A stretch of DNA of 64,000 nt, from the NCBI RefSeq assembly GCF_009859475.1, contig NZ_CP044549.1, positions 1,674,001 to 1,738,000 on the forward strand. Direction: 5' to 3'. A program made the translations under genes and the position numbers. Below, piece by piece: positions 1 through 8,631 of this stretch; position 1 is the stretch's first letter; every line of letters begins with the position of its first letter. The notes below the pieces were generated by a model. The model ran no database searches and was not told the DNA's origin. It worked only from the letters and a program-made list of their open reading frames with translations. Source of the stretch: Hydrogenophaga sp. BPS33 (GTDB lineage: Bacteria; Pseudomonadota; Gammaproteobacteria; Burkholderiales; Burkholderiaceae_C).

Positions 1-1437
1 GTGAACGTATCCTCCTCGGCTCCAAGCGTCTCGTAAGAGCTACCGAAAAGCCAAGTGTTGGCCTCGATGATGCCCTGCAAGTCCGGCGTTTCAAGCGTCT
101 CCAAATAGTGGTCGTTCATCAGCGTCCGCAGCTTGTCGGCTACCTCGTGCCTTCGGCGGAGAACTTCGATCGCCGACACTATGCTTTGCAGCGACACACT
201 CTGGAGCTGCTTTGCGAATAACTTAGTCGAGACGTCGTCGAGCTCCAACACGCTGTTGAGCACCTCGAAGATCGCGTCGTTCTCGTTGGAGACCGCCAGT
301 TTGTCGAGGAGTCGTACAAAAATCTTTTTCTGGCTTTTTTTGAGCGACTTCAATGTCGTCGGATCGGCCGTGTAGATTGCGCGCAGGATGCTCTTGGTGT
401 TTTCAAACCGCCACTTCTTGTAGTCTTCCGGTAGGCCGGCGTACGTCGGAAAGACGCCGTCGGCGACGTAACCTTCAATCTCTCGATCGAACTGCTTGCG
501 CAGGAAGTCCTCATACACGGACTTGGTGATCTTGTTGAGTTCGCGCGCCACCTTTCGCCATGTCTCTGACTCGAAGCCTGTCGCGTCCGGGCTAGCTAAG
601 TCACCTCCGCTCGGCATGAAGTCGTCTACCCACTTTGAGCCGACGTAGATGCTGGTGTGGAAGTTTCCCTTGTGGTTGAACGTGCTCAGCTTCTTATCAA
701 CCGTCTTGCCCGACGAGTTCAAGAGGTAGACGTAAGACTTCTCAGAGCCTGGTTTTAGATCCCAGCGAAGGACCGACACCTCGAAGTCATGGCCATCGAT
801 GGAGAGCTTGCGCGACGTGAGGTCGTGCGACGGTACCGCCACCTCAGCTCCATTGAGGCGGAGCCTCTTCGCGGGGTTGAGCGCAAGGAACCAACCGAAC
901 TCGATGGACAGCAGCTTGCGAAGTTCCGCGGTCGTAGGCAGCGGGGCATGTAGGTTGGGCAGCTCCACGGTCGTGCCGGTCTTGCCCAAATCCAACCCTT
1001 TCGGCAATGCCGACGGCTCCACTGAACGGCCCTCATAGTTTGTGAGCGTCGCGCCGTTCACTTCGATTCGAGCGGGCCCCGACCCGGCGGCATTCGTCCA
1101 CCAGATGGCCCGCTCGGCGAGTCTATGGAAAGACAGTCGGCCACGACCATGCGAGCCATGCGTAGTTGCGTCCTCCTTCTTACTGGAGTCGTTGAACCGG
1201 CCAAACGTTTCGGCGTGCGTTTCGAGCTCGATACCTTCCCCATCATCGGAGACATCCAATCGGGTCGCGCCGCCCATCGGGCCCTCGTCAACAATCACTT
1301 CGACGTTGGGCGCCTTAGCATCGAAGCCATTCCAAGCCAGCTCAGAGATCGCGCGCCACGGATCGGTGGTTCGAAAATGCTTCTTGATCCCCTCCCCATT
1401 GATCTCTGTCTTTCCTGAGATTTGTCGAGTCGCCATG
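1..1437 (-). CDS. GHKL (HSP90-like) ATPase, C-terminus beyond window edge
   Basis: The frame is open from an ATG at 1437 to base 1, giving about 478 residues, so the gene is cut by the window edge. A Bergerat ATP-binding fold is visible: N-box ELAWNGFDA (residues 32-40), DVSDDGEG (61-68) and the glycine-rich GSHGRGR (94-100). An AAGAGA stretch sits just before the start. The last visible part contains NTWLFG, a motif I associate with C-terminal regions of defence-type ATPase and Shedu-like proteins; that link is from memory. GHKL ATPases of this kind often act as ATP-driven parts of phage-defence or restriction systems. The next two genes on the same strand (Abi-alpha-like and nuclease) fit such a role. 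Exact system unknown. Confidence 0.85.
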
Positions 1438-1787
1438 CTAAGTCTCTTGTTTGTTCGTCTTGCCCGCGCAAGGTGCGGGCGAGTTCAGCATGCAGTTTAG
1501 TAGCCTCGAGTGTTGCGACGACGAAAGCCGACTCTTGATCCTCCGGGTAAGAATGCCTGGCGACGGGAGACTGCATCGAACGCATGGCGCGGCATCTCTA
1601 TGGCGGTAGTGGCGTGGGCATCACTTCTTTCCCGGCGATCCGGTTGGCGACTGGACGACGGCATAGACTGCCTGCGGCCGCTCAGCTTTTCGACTGAACG
1701 ACTGATCCCGTCAAGAGCTGCCCGTCACTAGCTGCTGATGACGATCGAAAACGACGAGGAGCAGGGCTGTCTTCGCACAGCAATTCG
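1438..1787. other. 350-bp spacer with no supportable gene
   Basis: This is the interval between the Abi-alpha-like gene (its stop is at 1788) and the GHKL ATPase start, both on the minus strand. Short frames occur on both strands but none has recognisable protein features. It presumably holds the promoter of the GHKL gene. I see no clear hairpin or repeat. Confidence 0.5.
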
Positions 1788-2495
1788 CTAACTTGCGACC
1801 GCCTTCTGAAGAGTGCAGGCACGAACGAATTCGCGGCCGAAAGGAGTTTGGTCCACTACGGAAAGCGCTCCTACGCCGCCCCAGGCTGACGCAGATCCAA
1901 TGAGCCCCAAGCGAGCCAGGTTTCCCAAGGCCACCATCACCTCATCTGAGGGCTCCGGGTGTGAAGTGGGGTGCTTGGTGCCGTCCGGGATAGGCTCGAA
2001 CGTTACTGCCATGGGCAGTTTCGCGGTTCGGATCGCCTTGCCACCTTCGCGCGCTTGATCTACGGAGTAGATGACCTGCAAGGCATGGGCGTCCAATGGT
2101 TCGAGCTCTGCTAGTACAGACACGAACGGTCGCTGAACTTTTACGCCACTCGCGGCGTTGCTGAAGTTTAGGAGCAGGTTCACCCAACGCTCTTGAAGTC
2201 CTTCGTCTTCTGCTAGCGAAGCAGCTTCCAGCAGAGGCACCAAGACAGACATTGGCGGGTCGCTCAGCGGAACGTCGTATCCCAGTTCCGCCAGCTTCGC
2301 CTCTGCCTTCCTCTTGAGGGCCATCTGGTTGGACCAACGACGATAGCGCAGGTTGTCCGTCCAGATGCCCGCCTGCTCGGTGAGCGGCTGCCGAATGAAC
2401 TCGCCGATGAAGCTGCCGAGTCCTCGCCCGGCATCGACAGCTTTTCCGGAAGCTTTCGCAACCTCCTGGGTCGCTTTCGCCCATTCGTCAGTCAT
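1788..2495 (-). CDS. Abi-alpha-like (DUF4393-type) protein
   Basis: A 235-residue soluble protein starting at an ATG with a GAGG about 5 bases upstream. The region WTDNLRYRRWSNQMALKRKA (45-64), followed by conserved acidic and hydrophobic helices (LAEDEGLQERWVNLL), resembles the Abi-alpha/DUF4393 family, which is linked to abortive infection in other bacteria. No catalytic motif is evident. The C-terminal part (AWGGVGALSVVDQTPFGREF) looks like a small membrane- or nucleotide-sensing tail, as in some Abi-alpha proteins. It lies between a GHKL ATPase gene and a nuclease gene on the same strand. Family assignment is from memory of the motif pattern. Confidence 0.7.
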   Translation of the reverse strand: MTDEWAKATQEVAKASGKAVDAGRGLGSFIGEFIRQPLTEQAGIWTDNLRYRRWSNQMALKRKAEAKLAELGYDVPLSDPPMSVLVPLLEAASLAEDEGLQERWVNLLLNFSNAASGVKVQRPFVSVLAELEPLDAHALQVIYSVDQAREGGKAIRTAKLPMAVTFEPIPDGTKHPTSHPEPSDEVMVALGNLARLGLIGSASAWGGVGALSVVDQTPFGREFVRACTLQKAVAS

Positions 2496-2570
2496 GAACC
2501 CTCACCGCTATTCAAGGAACTCTTTCCACAAAACCCACCAGCATTGGCCGTAACGGTCAACACAGGCGCC

Positions 2571-3380
2571 CTAGGAAGCAGCCGGCAGGTCGATACCCTG
2601 CACCTTTGATACCGCCACCGAGAGCTTGTATTCGAAGAGCTCGACATCCTTGATGGAGGCACAGGCCAGTCGGATGTCTTCTGACATCGTGCGACAGACG
2701 ATGATGCCGCGCACCCGTTGCCCCTGTTCTGCGAGCTCTAGGCGAACCCAGTTCATGTAGCGCAGAAGCTGCCCGACAACCCGATCGTAGCCGCGGGAGA
2801 CTTTGAGCTCGATCACCACGATGGCGCCTTTAGCGTCCTGGGCAAGGATGTCGATTCGTCGACCATTTCCGGCGTCGGCCTCAATCACCTTGAGATCCTC
2901 GTTCTCGTAGAGTTTCAACCCTGCTTCGATCACCTCCAGGTTCTTCGCGAGGTAGTTCTGCAGGTCCTTCTCAAGCAGAAACTGGGTTGCGCCAGAGGAT
3001 AGTTCAGAAGCCTCCTCGTCACCGTCCGCCAGATCGGCGGCGGTGCTAGCCGCCTCCTGAAGCGCGACATCACCCTCTACCATCTCGTGAATGGGAGCCG
3101 GGTCCTTGCCAGACTCATACAGACGGAACTGGCCTGGTCCAACCTTGAAGAGCAGGTCATCCTCCTCGCTCATAGAGGGGTGATGCAATCGGTTCTTGTC
3201 GTTTGTGGAGCACAGGATCAGGTTAGCGAAGATTCCTCTTGGCTTAAGCAGCGGGTAATTTTGTGCGAACCACTCCAGCGCCCTCGACGTCGTGAAAACC
3301 TGTCCTGGCTTCAGCTCCCAGGCCTCGACCATGTCTTTGATGAGTGCCTTTGCAGACTTCTCGTAGATCCTGCTTCCCAT
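2571..3380 (-). CDS. NucS-like PD-(D/E)XK endonuclease with N-terminal winged-helix-like domain
   Basis: 269 residues, ATG start with an AGGTGA about 9 bases upstream. Residues 1-95 form a small domain (KALIKDMVEAWELKPGQVFTT, then LKPRGIFANLILCSTNDKNR) typical of proteins that carry DNA-modification or DUF91-type nuclease domains. The C-terminal half has LEKDLQNYLAKNLEVIE, then RRIDILAQD and VIELKVSRG, matching the D...ExK nuclease core, and QLLRYMNWV, matching the QxxxY motif of NucS/RecB-like enzymes. All core residues are present. It lies 75 bp upstream of the Abi-alpha-like gene on the same strand, so co-expression is likely. Probable role: DNA cleavage in defence or repair; target unknown. 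Confidence 0.75.
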   Translation of the reverse strand: MGSRIYEKSAKALIKDMVEAWELKPGQVFTTSRALEWFAQNYPLLKPRGIFANLILCSTNDKNRLHHPSMSEEDDLLFKVGPGQFRLYESGKDPAPIHEMVEGDVALQEAASTAADLADGDEEASELSSGATQFLLEKDLQNYLAKNLEVIEAGLKLYENEDLKVIEADAGNGRRIDILAQDAKGAIVVIELKVSRGYDRVVGQLLRYMNWVRLELAEQGQRVRGIIVCRTMSEDIRLACASIKDVELFEYKLSVAVSKVQGIDLPAAS

Positions 3381-3604
3381 GTAGGAGTCACCTTAGATAG
3401 ATTGGCAGTTCAGAAATTCGATCGATGACGCCTAAGGCTATCCGAAAAACCCTGCAGATAATGTCTGCGTCAATGTCGCGAGCCTTGCCGGGAACGGCGT
3501 CTTGAAAGTACTCCAACCAAATGACATCGGACCACTACGGCCGCAATGGACTCCAGCTTATCGCGCGAAGTGGCAAGCGCGCACGGGTGTCGAAAGTGCT
3601 GGCC

Positions 3605-5212
3605 TCAGGTCTCGAGAAGTTCGTCCGGATTGCCGCCCAAGTTCGCGATGAGGCGGTGTCGCGCATCGGTGGCGGCGGCAGAGACGACGGGAATGTCCGG
3701 GCGCTCGGCCCCTTTCCAGTCAATGTGCTGGCTCAACTCCAGGCGCCCGTCGACGGCGTTCTGGTTGGCGATGGCAGCGCGTTGCAACAGCTCGGCCAGA
3801 TGGACTTTGCCTTCGGCTACGGCGCACATGATCCGTTCGTAGTCGGTGATGTCCACCACGAAGATCTGGTTGAGCGGCATGCGCTCGGCGCCGGGCGTGT
3901 CGCTGGAGAAAAGGGGGATGTCCGGCATGAGCTTCTGCGTGCCCTCTCCGCTGACCAGCAACAGGTCCCGGCTGGTGATCACCATGAGGAAATCTTTCTC
4001 TGCCCCCGCGAAGCCCGGGTGAAGCGTGCTATCCGGCTGGCGCACGCTGTGCGCCACCTGCAGGCCCTGCTGGATGGCTTTGCGCACGCGCTTGATCTTG
4101 TCGCGCAACAGATTGGGGTCGTCTTCAAGAATGACGTCGTCGTGGAAATGACTCAGCTTCGCTTCGATGAAGACGTTGCAGCTACCGAAGGGAATGGCCA
4201 CCTCGACCGCATTCCCCAGCTGGCCGCACTGCGCGCGGTAGGCCGCTTCGGTAATGCCCTGCGGACAGGCGTTCATGGCCAACTCGGTGACGTAGCTCTC
4301 GAACACCTTGCTGTACGTGTCCGGGTAGTCCTGTCCCAATGCGTTCAGGCGAAGATGCACCGCGTTTTCGAGCCCGCGCGTGAACACCACCGGGTGCCAC
4401 AGCTGAAAGCGCCCGTCCTGCAAGCGCAGAAGAGGGAAACGCTGCAGGTAGGGGAACTCGTTGAGTTCGGCCATGCCGCGTGTGCGCTTTGCCGCTTCGG
4501 CCTGCAGCTCATCGCGCAACTCGCCCATGTTGCGGGCGAACAGCCGGAGAAACGTGTCTAGGTCTGCGCCGTAGTGAGGCGAGAGTGGCGCGAGCACGTT
4601 CGTCTCCAGAAAGCGCTCCTGGTCCTGCAGGAACGAGAAAACGGCCATCGCTAGGTCCGCATACCGCTCTGGCTGCATCCCCATCGCTTGCACAAACAGG
4701 TCGCGCGCGCGGTGATTTTTCGGCAGTCGAGCGATCAGTGCCGGCCAGCGCAGGAAGCTCCAGCTGGGACGCCGCTGAAAGTCGAACTGCACGTACATGA
4801 TGCGCCGCATCAGTCGCCATAGGCCGCCCGCGGCCGCGTATGTCTCTCTGTCTTGCTGGCTGGTGTCCCACAGCTTCTGCATTAGGGCGAGGTGCTGCCG
4901 GATAGTGTAGGACTGGTCCTGAGGCGCGAATGCCAAAGGCACGCGCTTGTCCTGGAGCGCCCACTTGACCACAAGCAAGTGCAGCCACGGCATGCTCTTG
5001 ACCATCTCTAGGTGGTTGCCGTGTTCCTTCCACAGCTCGGCAAGCGCCACCTTCACCACGGCATGCGCACCGTGCCGGCGAACCACATTGATGACCTCGC
5101 CGTAGACCTTCTCGATGCCGGGGCGGCGCACCGGTGCCGCGGACTGCACCATGCGCGCATACAGAGGGGCGGCGAAGACGGGGAGGGTGGATTTGGAGGG
5201 AGGGGTGACCAC
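3605..5212 (-). CDS. large protein of unknown function with possible PD-(D/E)XK core
   Basis: 535 residues from a GTG at 5212; an ATG 20 codons later is an alternative start. I do not recognise the family. The N-terminal 280 residues are mostly helical and rich in Arg, Trp and Phe. From about residue 300 there is a run with the layout of a restriction-like fold: KVFESYVTELAMN, then VEVAIPFGSCNVFIEAKLSHFHDD, which offers a Glu and an ExK-type EAK. A classical central Asp is less clear. No signal peptide or membrane segment. It stands alone between a 224-bp gap and the 1.6-kb spacer. Its place in a defence-like neighbourhood suggests, but does not show, nucleic-acid cleavage. Confidence 0.7.
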   Translation of the reverse strand: MVTPPSKSTLPVFAAPLYARMVQSAAPVRRPGIEKVYGEVINVVRRHGAHAVVKVALAELWKEHGNHLEMVKSMPWLHLLVVKWALQDKRVPLAFAPQDQSYTIRQHLALMQKLWDTSQQDRETYAAAGGLWRLMRRIMYVQFDFQRRPSWSFLRWPALIARLPKNHRARDLFVQAMGMQPERYADLAMAVFSFLQDQERFLETNVLAPLSPHYGADLDTFLRLFARNMGELRDELQAEAAKRTRGMAELNEFPYLQRFPLLRLQDGRFQLWHPVVFTRGLENAVHLRLNALGQDYPDTYSKVFESYVTELAMNACPQGITEAAYRAQCGQLGNAVEVAIPFGSCNVFIEAKLSHFHDDVILEDDPNLLRDKIKRVRKAIQQGLQVAHSVRQPDSTLHPGFAGAEKDFLMVITSRDLLLVSGEGTQKLMPDIPLFSSDTPGAERMPLNQIFVVDITDYERIMCAVAEGKVHLAELLQRAAIANQNAVDGRLELSQHIDWKGAERPDIPVVSAAATDARHRLIANLGGNPDELLET

Positions 5213-5650
5213 AGGCAGGTTTCGCGAGATGGCGCCGCGAGCGGCCTAGGCTAAGGCGCGGAAAACAAGATCGATGCGATTGTGGCCGCTCGGCGCTGGC
5301 TGTCGAGTCGCACAAAGCCCCGAAAGTCTGATTCAACCAAATCAAAGTCTAGCAAGCGGCTGACCAACGGGTTAAGCAAATGAGCGACCGCTCTGCAACC
5401 AATAGCGACAGTTCGCCCGCGATGAGCGAAGGACGGCATTCGCTGCCAAGCCGACTTCTAGGGCAAATTCTGAGGCACCAACAGCGGCTGCGAAGCCGCG
5501 CGACCAAAGGGTTCGGCGTCTCGCCGAAGTGCGGTCGGAAAGAGAAACAGTGAGAGAACTTGGCCTGAATCCGAGAGAAAGTCGCCTGAGAATCTCCATA
5601 GAGAGAAACGGATGGCTCCGGAGCCCGCATGAAACGGGGCATTGCGCACG

Positions 5651-5676
5651 AAAAAAAGCCCCTGCAAAGCAGAGGC
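5651..5676 (-). terminator. intrinsic terminator reading leftward
   Basis: On the minus strand the sequence reads AGCCTCTGC, a TTT loop, then GCAGGGGCT followed by six further T residues, which is a classic hairpin plus U-tract. No gene lies immediately upstream of it on the minus strand, so it may end a small RNA or be what is left of a deleted gene. Confidence 0.75.
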
Positions 5677-6221
5677 TCCAGACTTGCTGGCGGTGGACCT
5701 AGGTTTTGGCTAACCCCTCTCAGATGTGAAAAACCAATGTTAGTGAGCGTAAACATGAGGTTTTTTGCCGGTACATATAAAAAAGGGTGCGCGTGCGCGT
5801 GGGCGCGCGCAAAAACGAAATTGGGGCAACGAGTGTGCAGGTGACTCCGGGCCAGGTTGACGCCTGGTGGGCATGCGGCCCGGGAGTCCGACGAATCGCC
5901 GTACCCCTTGACGGCGCGTGGCATGCATCAAAACTTTTTTGTTGCGGCAACTTGAGAATGAGGTGCACAAGGAAGGGATGCAGGCGTGGAACCCAGGCCT
6001 GTTCAGGGCGTGCACAGCGGCCTTCAGGCACGTTAGATCGGCTCGCCTGTGGGGCGGCCTCCATCCCTCCGACAAATGCCGCCTGGGCGCCTCGTTGCGC
6101 CTTCCTGCCTGGGCCTGTCGTTGCCATGGGCGTCCGCCCAGTTCACGCCGTATGGGCTGTTGGTGTGGTGGGCGCGTCGTGGACGTGAGTCTGCCGAATC
6201 CCCAAGGCCACGCTCGTATTC

Positions 6222-6443
6222 CCGCAATCGTTCAGATCTGAAAGCCGGCGATGGCGATCTCCTCGGGCAGATGCGGGACCGATGTCAGATCTGACATCAC
6301 CGGGTGTCAAGGTTCAGATCTGACATGAACTTGCTGCGAGAGCCCGCACCTGGATCGAATCTGCGCCAGGACAGCGGCCGCGTGGCATGTCAGATCTGAA
6401 CGGGGGATGGCAGCGCCGGCTTTCAGATCTGAACGACTTGCGG
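6222..6443. repeat. inverted repeat (29/30 bp arms) enclosing five TCAGATCTGA palindromes
   Basis: The arms are at 6222-6250 and 6414-6443. They are reverse complements of each other apart from one inserted base. Exact copies of TCAGATCTGA start at 6232, 6285, 6314, 6390 and 6423, so the start-to-start distances are 53, 29, 76 and 33 bp. The second copy extends to a perfect 18-bp palindrome, GATGTCAGATCTGACATC. Flanks of the others alternate between ATG/CAT and GTT/AAC extensions. The set lies 350-570 bp upstream of the ATG of the HTH-HipA gene. Possible roles are a multi-site operator for that HTH protein, iteron-like sites for a replication or transfer protein, or a small mobile element; operator is my first choice. 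Confidence 0.8.
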
Positions 6444-6460
6444 ATCGGCCAAGCAGCGCA

Positions 6461-6478
6461 TGCCTCAAAAATGAGGCA
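6461..6478. repeat. small hairpin
   Basis: TGCCTCA, AAAA loop, TGAGGCA: a perfect 7-bp stem lying just right of the palindrome cluster. It lacks a clean U-tract after it on either strand, so it is not a typical terminator. Confidence 0.45.
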
Positions 6479-6793
6479 GCCCCTTCGGCATGCGGCTTCG
6501 CGGTTCTCCCGTGGTCACTCCTGCGGGACCGCATCGATGTTTAGCAGCCTTGGAAGGTGATGTGTTGCGTTGAGGCTACGCGCCAAAAATCGCCTGCTCT
6601 AATTGCTCTAATACGTCGATGTCGCTGCGTGTTCGTGGAACGGCTGCGGCGTGTGCGGTTCAAGAAAGGGAAGGGTCTGTGTCTGACTTGCTGTGCGAAG
6701 AGGGCTGATTTTTCATCTGAAATTGGGATGGTGAGGAAGGGGTTGAGGAGTCGTGATAGTTCAATTGAGGGACTCAAACAACGGAGCATCCTC

Positions 6794-8419
6794 ATGCACC
6801 CTCTCAAAGATTTCATCGCTCCTCGCGCACTCAAGCAGATCGGCGCCCGCATCGCGAAGGCCAGGCGGCTGCGCGGCTGGAGCTGTGGCGAGTTTTCCGG
6901 CCAGGTGGGCGTTTCCGTCAGCACGGTCCATCGCATCGAGCAAGGCGACCCAGGCGTTGCCACGCGCTCCCTTGTGAATTGCCTGGTGGTCTTGGGAGTC
7001 TTCGAAGATCTCGACAGCAGTTTTCAAGAAGACCATGCCGCTCTTGAGCAGGCCAGGTGGGACGGTCCAACAGCAAAGGCGAGGTCGACCCCGGCCGCGA
7101 GCATGGAAGCGTGCAGCCCTGACGCCACCGATTTGCGTCCTTTGCCCCCGGAGGCTCAACTGCTGTTTCCCGCGGTGTGGCCGCGGGACTGTCCCGAAGA
7201 GCCTCTGGCGGTAACGCTTGGCAAGCAGGGATTGCCGGTGGGCGAACTGCGCATCCACAATTCCGGCAAGGCGATGGTTTCTTCTTTTCGGCACGTGCGG
7301 AGCTGGTTGGCACATGAGAACTTTTTCTCTGTCTCTCCGGAACTGAGCAGCACGCTCGCACCTCACTGGCGCAAGTCTGCGCGCCCGGGAGGCTGCCATG
7401 TCTTCGGTGCCTTGGCCGACACGTTGCCGCGCGGCTTTGGCCTGCGCGTAATCGAGAAAGCCCATGCGCGGGGCCTGCTCGAGCGTCGGTCGTCGGACGC
7501 GTTCAGCCCTTTGGAAGAACTCGTCATTCACCTGGACGCCTGCCGAAAAGGTGCCTTGCGCGTTCGGTCGGCCTCCTGGTCCTCCCTTGCTTTGCTCGCC
7601 AAGAAGATTCAGTTGCCGGGCCTCTCACAGCTTGGCGTGGTGAGCGCGGCGATCAAAGCCTTCGAGGAGGGGTGCGAGGATGAAGAGCAGCTGCTGATGC
7701 TTTTGAGGTGTGCCACCTCCTTGGGCGGTTCACAACCCCACTGCTCGTGGACACAAGAAGATGGGCGGCTCGCCATTGCCAAGTTTCCCAGCATCCATGA
7801 CCGCTATTCCCTCGCCAAGGTCGAGATGCTCGGGATGCAACTGGCCAAGGCCGCCGGCATCGACGTGGTGGACGCGAGGTTGGAAGACGTCCAGGGCGCA
7901 CCCGTTCTGGTGTCACCGCGCTTTGATCGAGTCGAGGATGGCGGGCGCAAGCACTGCGTGGGAGCCCGAGGTTTCTTGCTCGCGGAAGAAAACGACGAAG
8001 TGACCTATCTCGACCTGCTCGAGGCCATGCGGCACCACTGCAAGGATTTTGAGGCAGATGCGCTCAAGCTCTGGCGCCGCTTGATGTTCTGCCTGCTGAT
8101 CAACGTGCCGTGCAGCCACTTGGAGAAGATTGACTTTCTGTTCGTGGAGAAGAAGCACTGGCGTCTGGCCCCGGCCTATGGCATTCGGCCGCGCGTGGGT
8201 GCTGAGGTGGTGTCCCGTGACGGTGAGGTCCAAGCGCTTTTGGAGGCCTCTGCGGCCTTTGGCATTCATCGCGCGGATGCGCTGACCTACTTGCGCGATC
8301 AGCTGAAGGTGCTCAAGGGCTGGAAGGCGATCGCGGAGGATTCCCGTATCGGAATGAGTGTCGAGGAGGTTGAGTTTTTTTCGACAGACATTTCTCGGAT
8401 TGAGAGTTTTTCAGCGTAG
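6794..8419 (+). CDS. fused XRE HTH - HipA-like protein, predicted pseudokinase
   Basis: The frame is open from 6557, but the ATG at 6794 has GGAG 7 bases upstream and begins the conserved part, giving 541 residues. Residues 14-72 are an XRE/HipB-like HTH (VSVSTVHRIEQGDP). Then comes a HipA N-terminal domain (HVFGALADTLPRGFG) and a HipA kinase domain with SLGGSQPH (about 309-316), the ATP-binding lysine in AIAKFP (K330) and SPRFDRV. The catalytic loop normally written NxDDHxxN is NVPCSHLEK (437-445) and the metal-binding PAYD motif is PAYG (461-464). Both catalytic aspartates are therefore gone. HipA kinases phosphorylate tRNA synthetase-type targets; this one probably cannot, and may act as a DNA-binding regulator or sensor. 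Confidence 0.85.
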   Translation: MHPLKDFIAPRALKQIGARIAKARRLRGWSCGEFSGQVGVSVSTVHRIEQGDPGVATRSLVNCLVVLGVFEDLDSSFQEDHAALEQARWDGPTAKARSTPAASMEACSPDATDLRPLPPEAQLLFPAVWPRDCPEEPLAVTLGKQGLPVGELRIHNSGKAMVSSFRHVRSWLAHENFFSVSPELSSTLAPHWRKSARPGGCHVFGALADTLPRGFGLRVIEKAHARGLLERRSSDAFSPLEELVIHLDACRKGALRVRSASWSSLALLAKKIQLPGLSQLGVVSAAIKAFEEGCEDEEQLLMLLRCATSLGGSQPHCSWTQEDGRLAIAKFPSIHDRYSLAKVEMLGMQLAKAAGIDVVDARLEDVQGAPVLVSPRFDRVEDGGRKHCVGARGFLLAEENDEVTYLDLLEAMRHHCKDFEADALKLWRRLMFCLLINVPCSHLEKIDFLFVEKKHWRLAPAYGIRPRVGAEVVSRDGEVQALLEASAAFGIHRADALTYLRDQLKVLKGWKAIAEDSRIGMSVEEVEFFSTDISRIESFSA

Positions 8420-8468
8420 GGGGACGAGCTTGTGGGAAGTGGCGCGCTCGGCGTGCCGGGGTTCTTCG

Positions 8469-8575
8469 TCACCCCGCTCCCAGATACTTCTTCACCGTGT
8501 TGCGAGCCATGCCTGCATGCGCAAAGGTTTCGCGGATGAACATTTGCTCGCGCAGTGTGCTGCGGCACTCCGTCC
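8469..8575 (-). pseudogene. fragment resembling IS21-type transposase N-terminus
   Basis: On the minus strand one frame reads REQMFIRETFAHAGMARNTV and then KKYLGAG before a TGA at 8469. This looks like the N-terminal HTH of IstA-type transposases (usual pattern: IREIAR..G.SRNTVRKYL). Nothing else of a transposase or of insertion-sequence ends is visible. The stretch is short, so the resemblance could be chance; if real, it marks past insertion at the border between the accessory and catabolic regions. Confidence 0.35.
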
Positions 8576-8631
8576 ATCCTGTTGCGCCGAACGACACGCG
8601 TGACGGCAGGTTGGGAAGGGTTTATACCTAC

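Larger units (their letters stand above)
5213..6793. other. 1.6-kb region without a confident gene; repeat-rich
   Basis: No frame here has convincing protein features, although several frames of 70-190 codons are open on both strands because of base composition. It holds a minus-strand intrinsic terminator (5651-5676), an alternating GC-rich patch near 5787-5810, five copies of a 10-bp palindrome inside an inverted repeat (6222-6443), and a small hairpin (6461-6478). A terminator with no gene upstream of it suggests either a lost gene or an unannotated small RNA on the minus strand between about 5680 and 6220. Confidence 0.6.

Noticed and set aside
5787..5810. Z-DNA-like or origin-like alternating GC patch
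   Set aside because: Short and imperfect; common in high-GC genomes and without supporting features.
5349..6241. Several open frames of 70-190 codons on both strands in the spacer
   Set aside because: Composition-driven frames with overlapping Arg/Pro/Ser-rich translations, no motif and no ribosome-binding site.
6232..6432. CRISPR-like array from the repeated TCAGATCTGA motif
   Set aside because: Repeat is only 10 bp, palindromic, irregularly spaced (53, 29, 76, 33) and no cas gene is present.
6557..6793. 79-residue N-terminal extension of the HTH-HipA protein
   Set aside because: No conserved features, no ribosome-binding site at 6557, and a good GGAG precedes the ATG at 6794.
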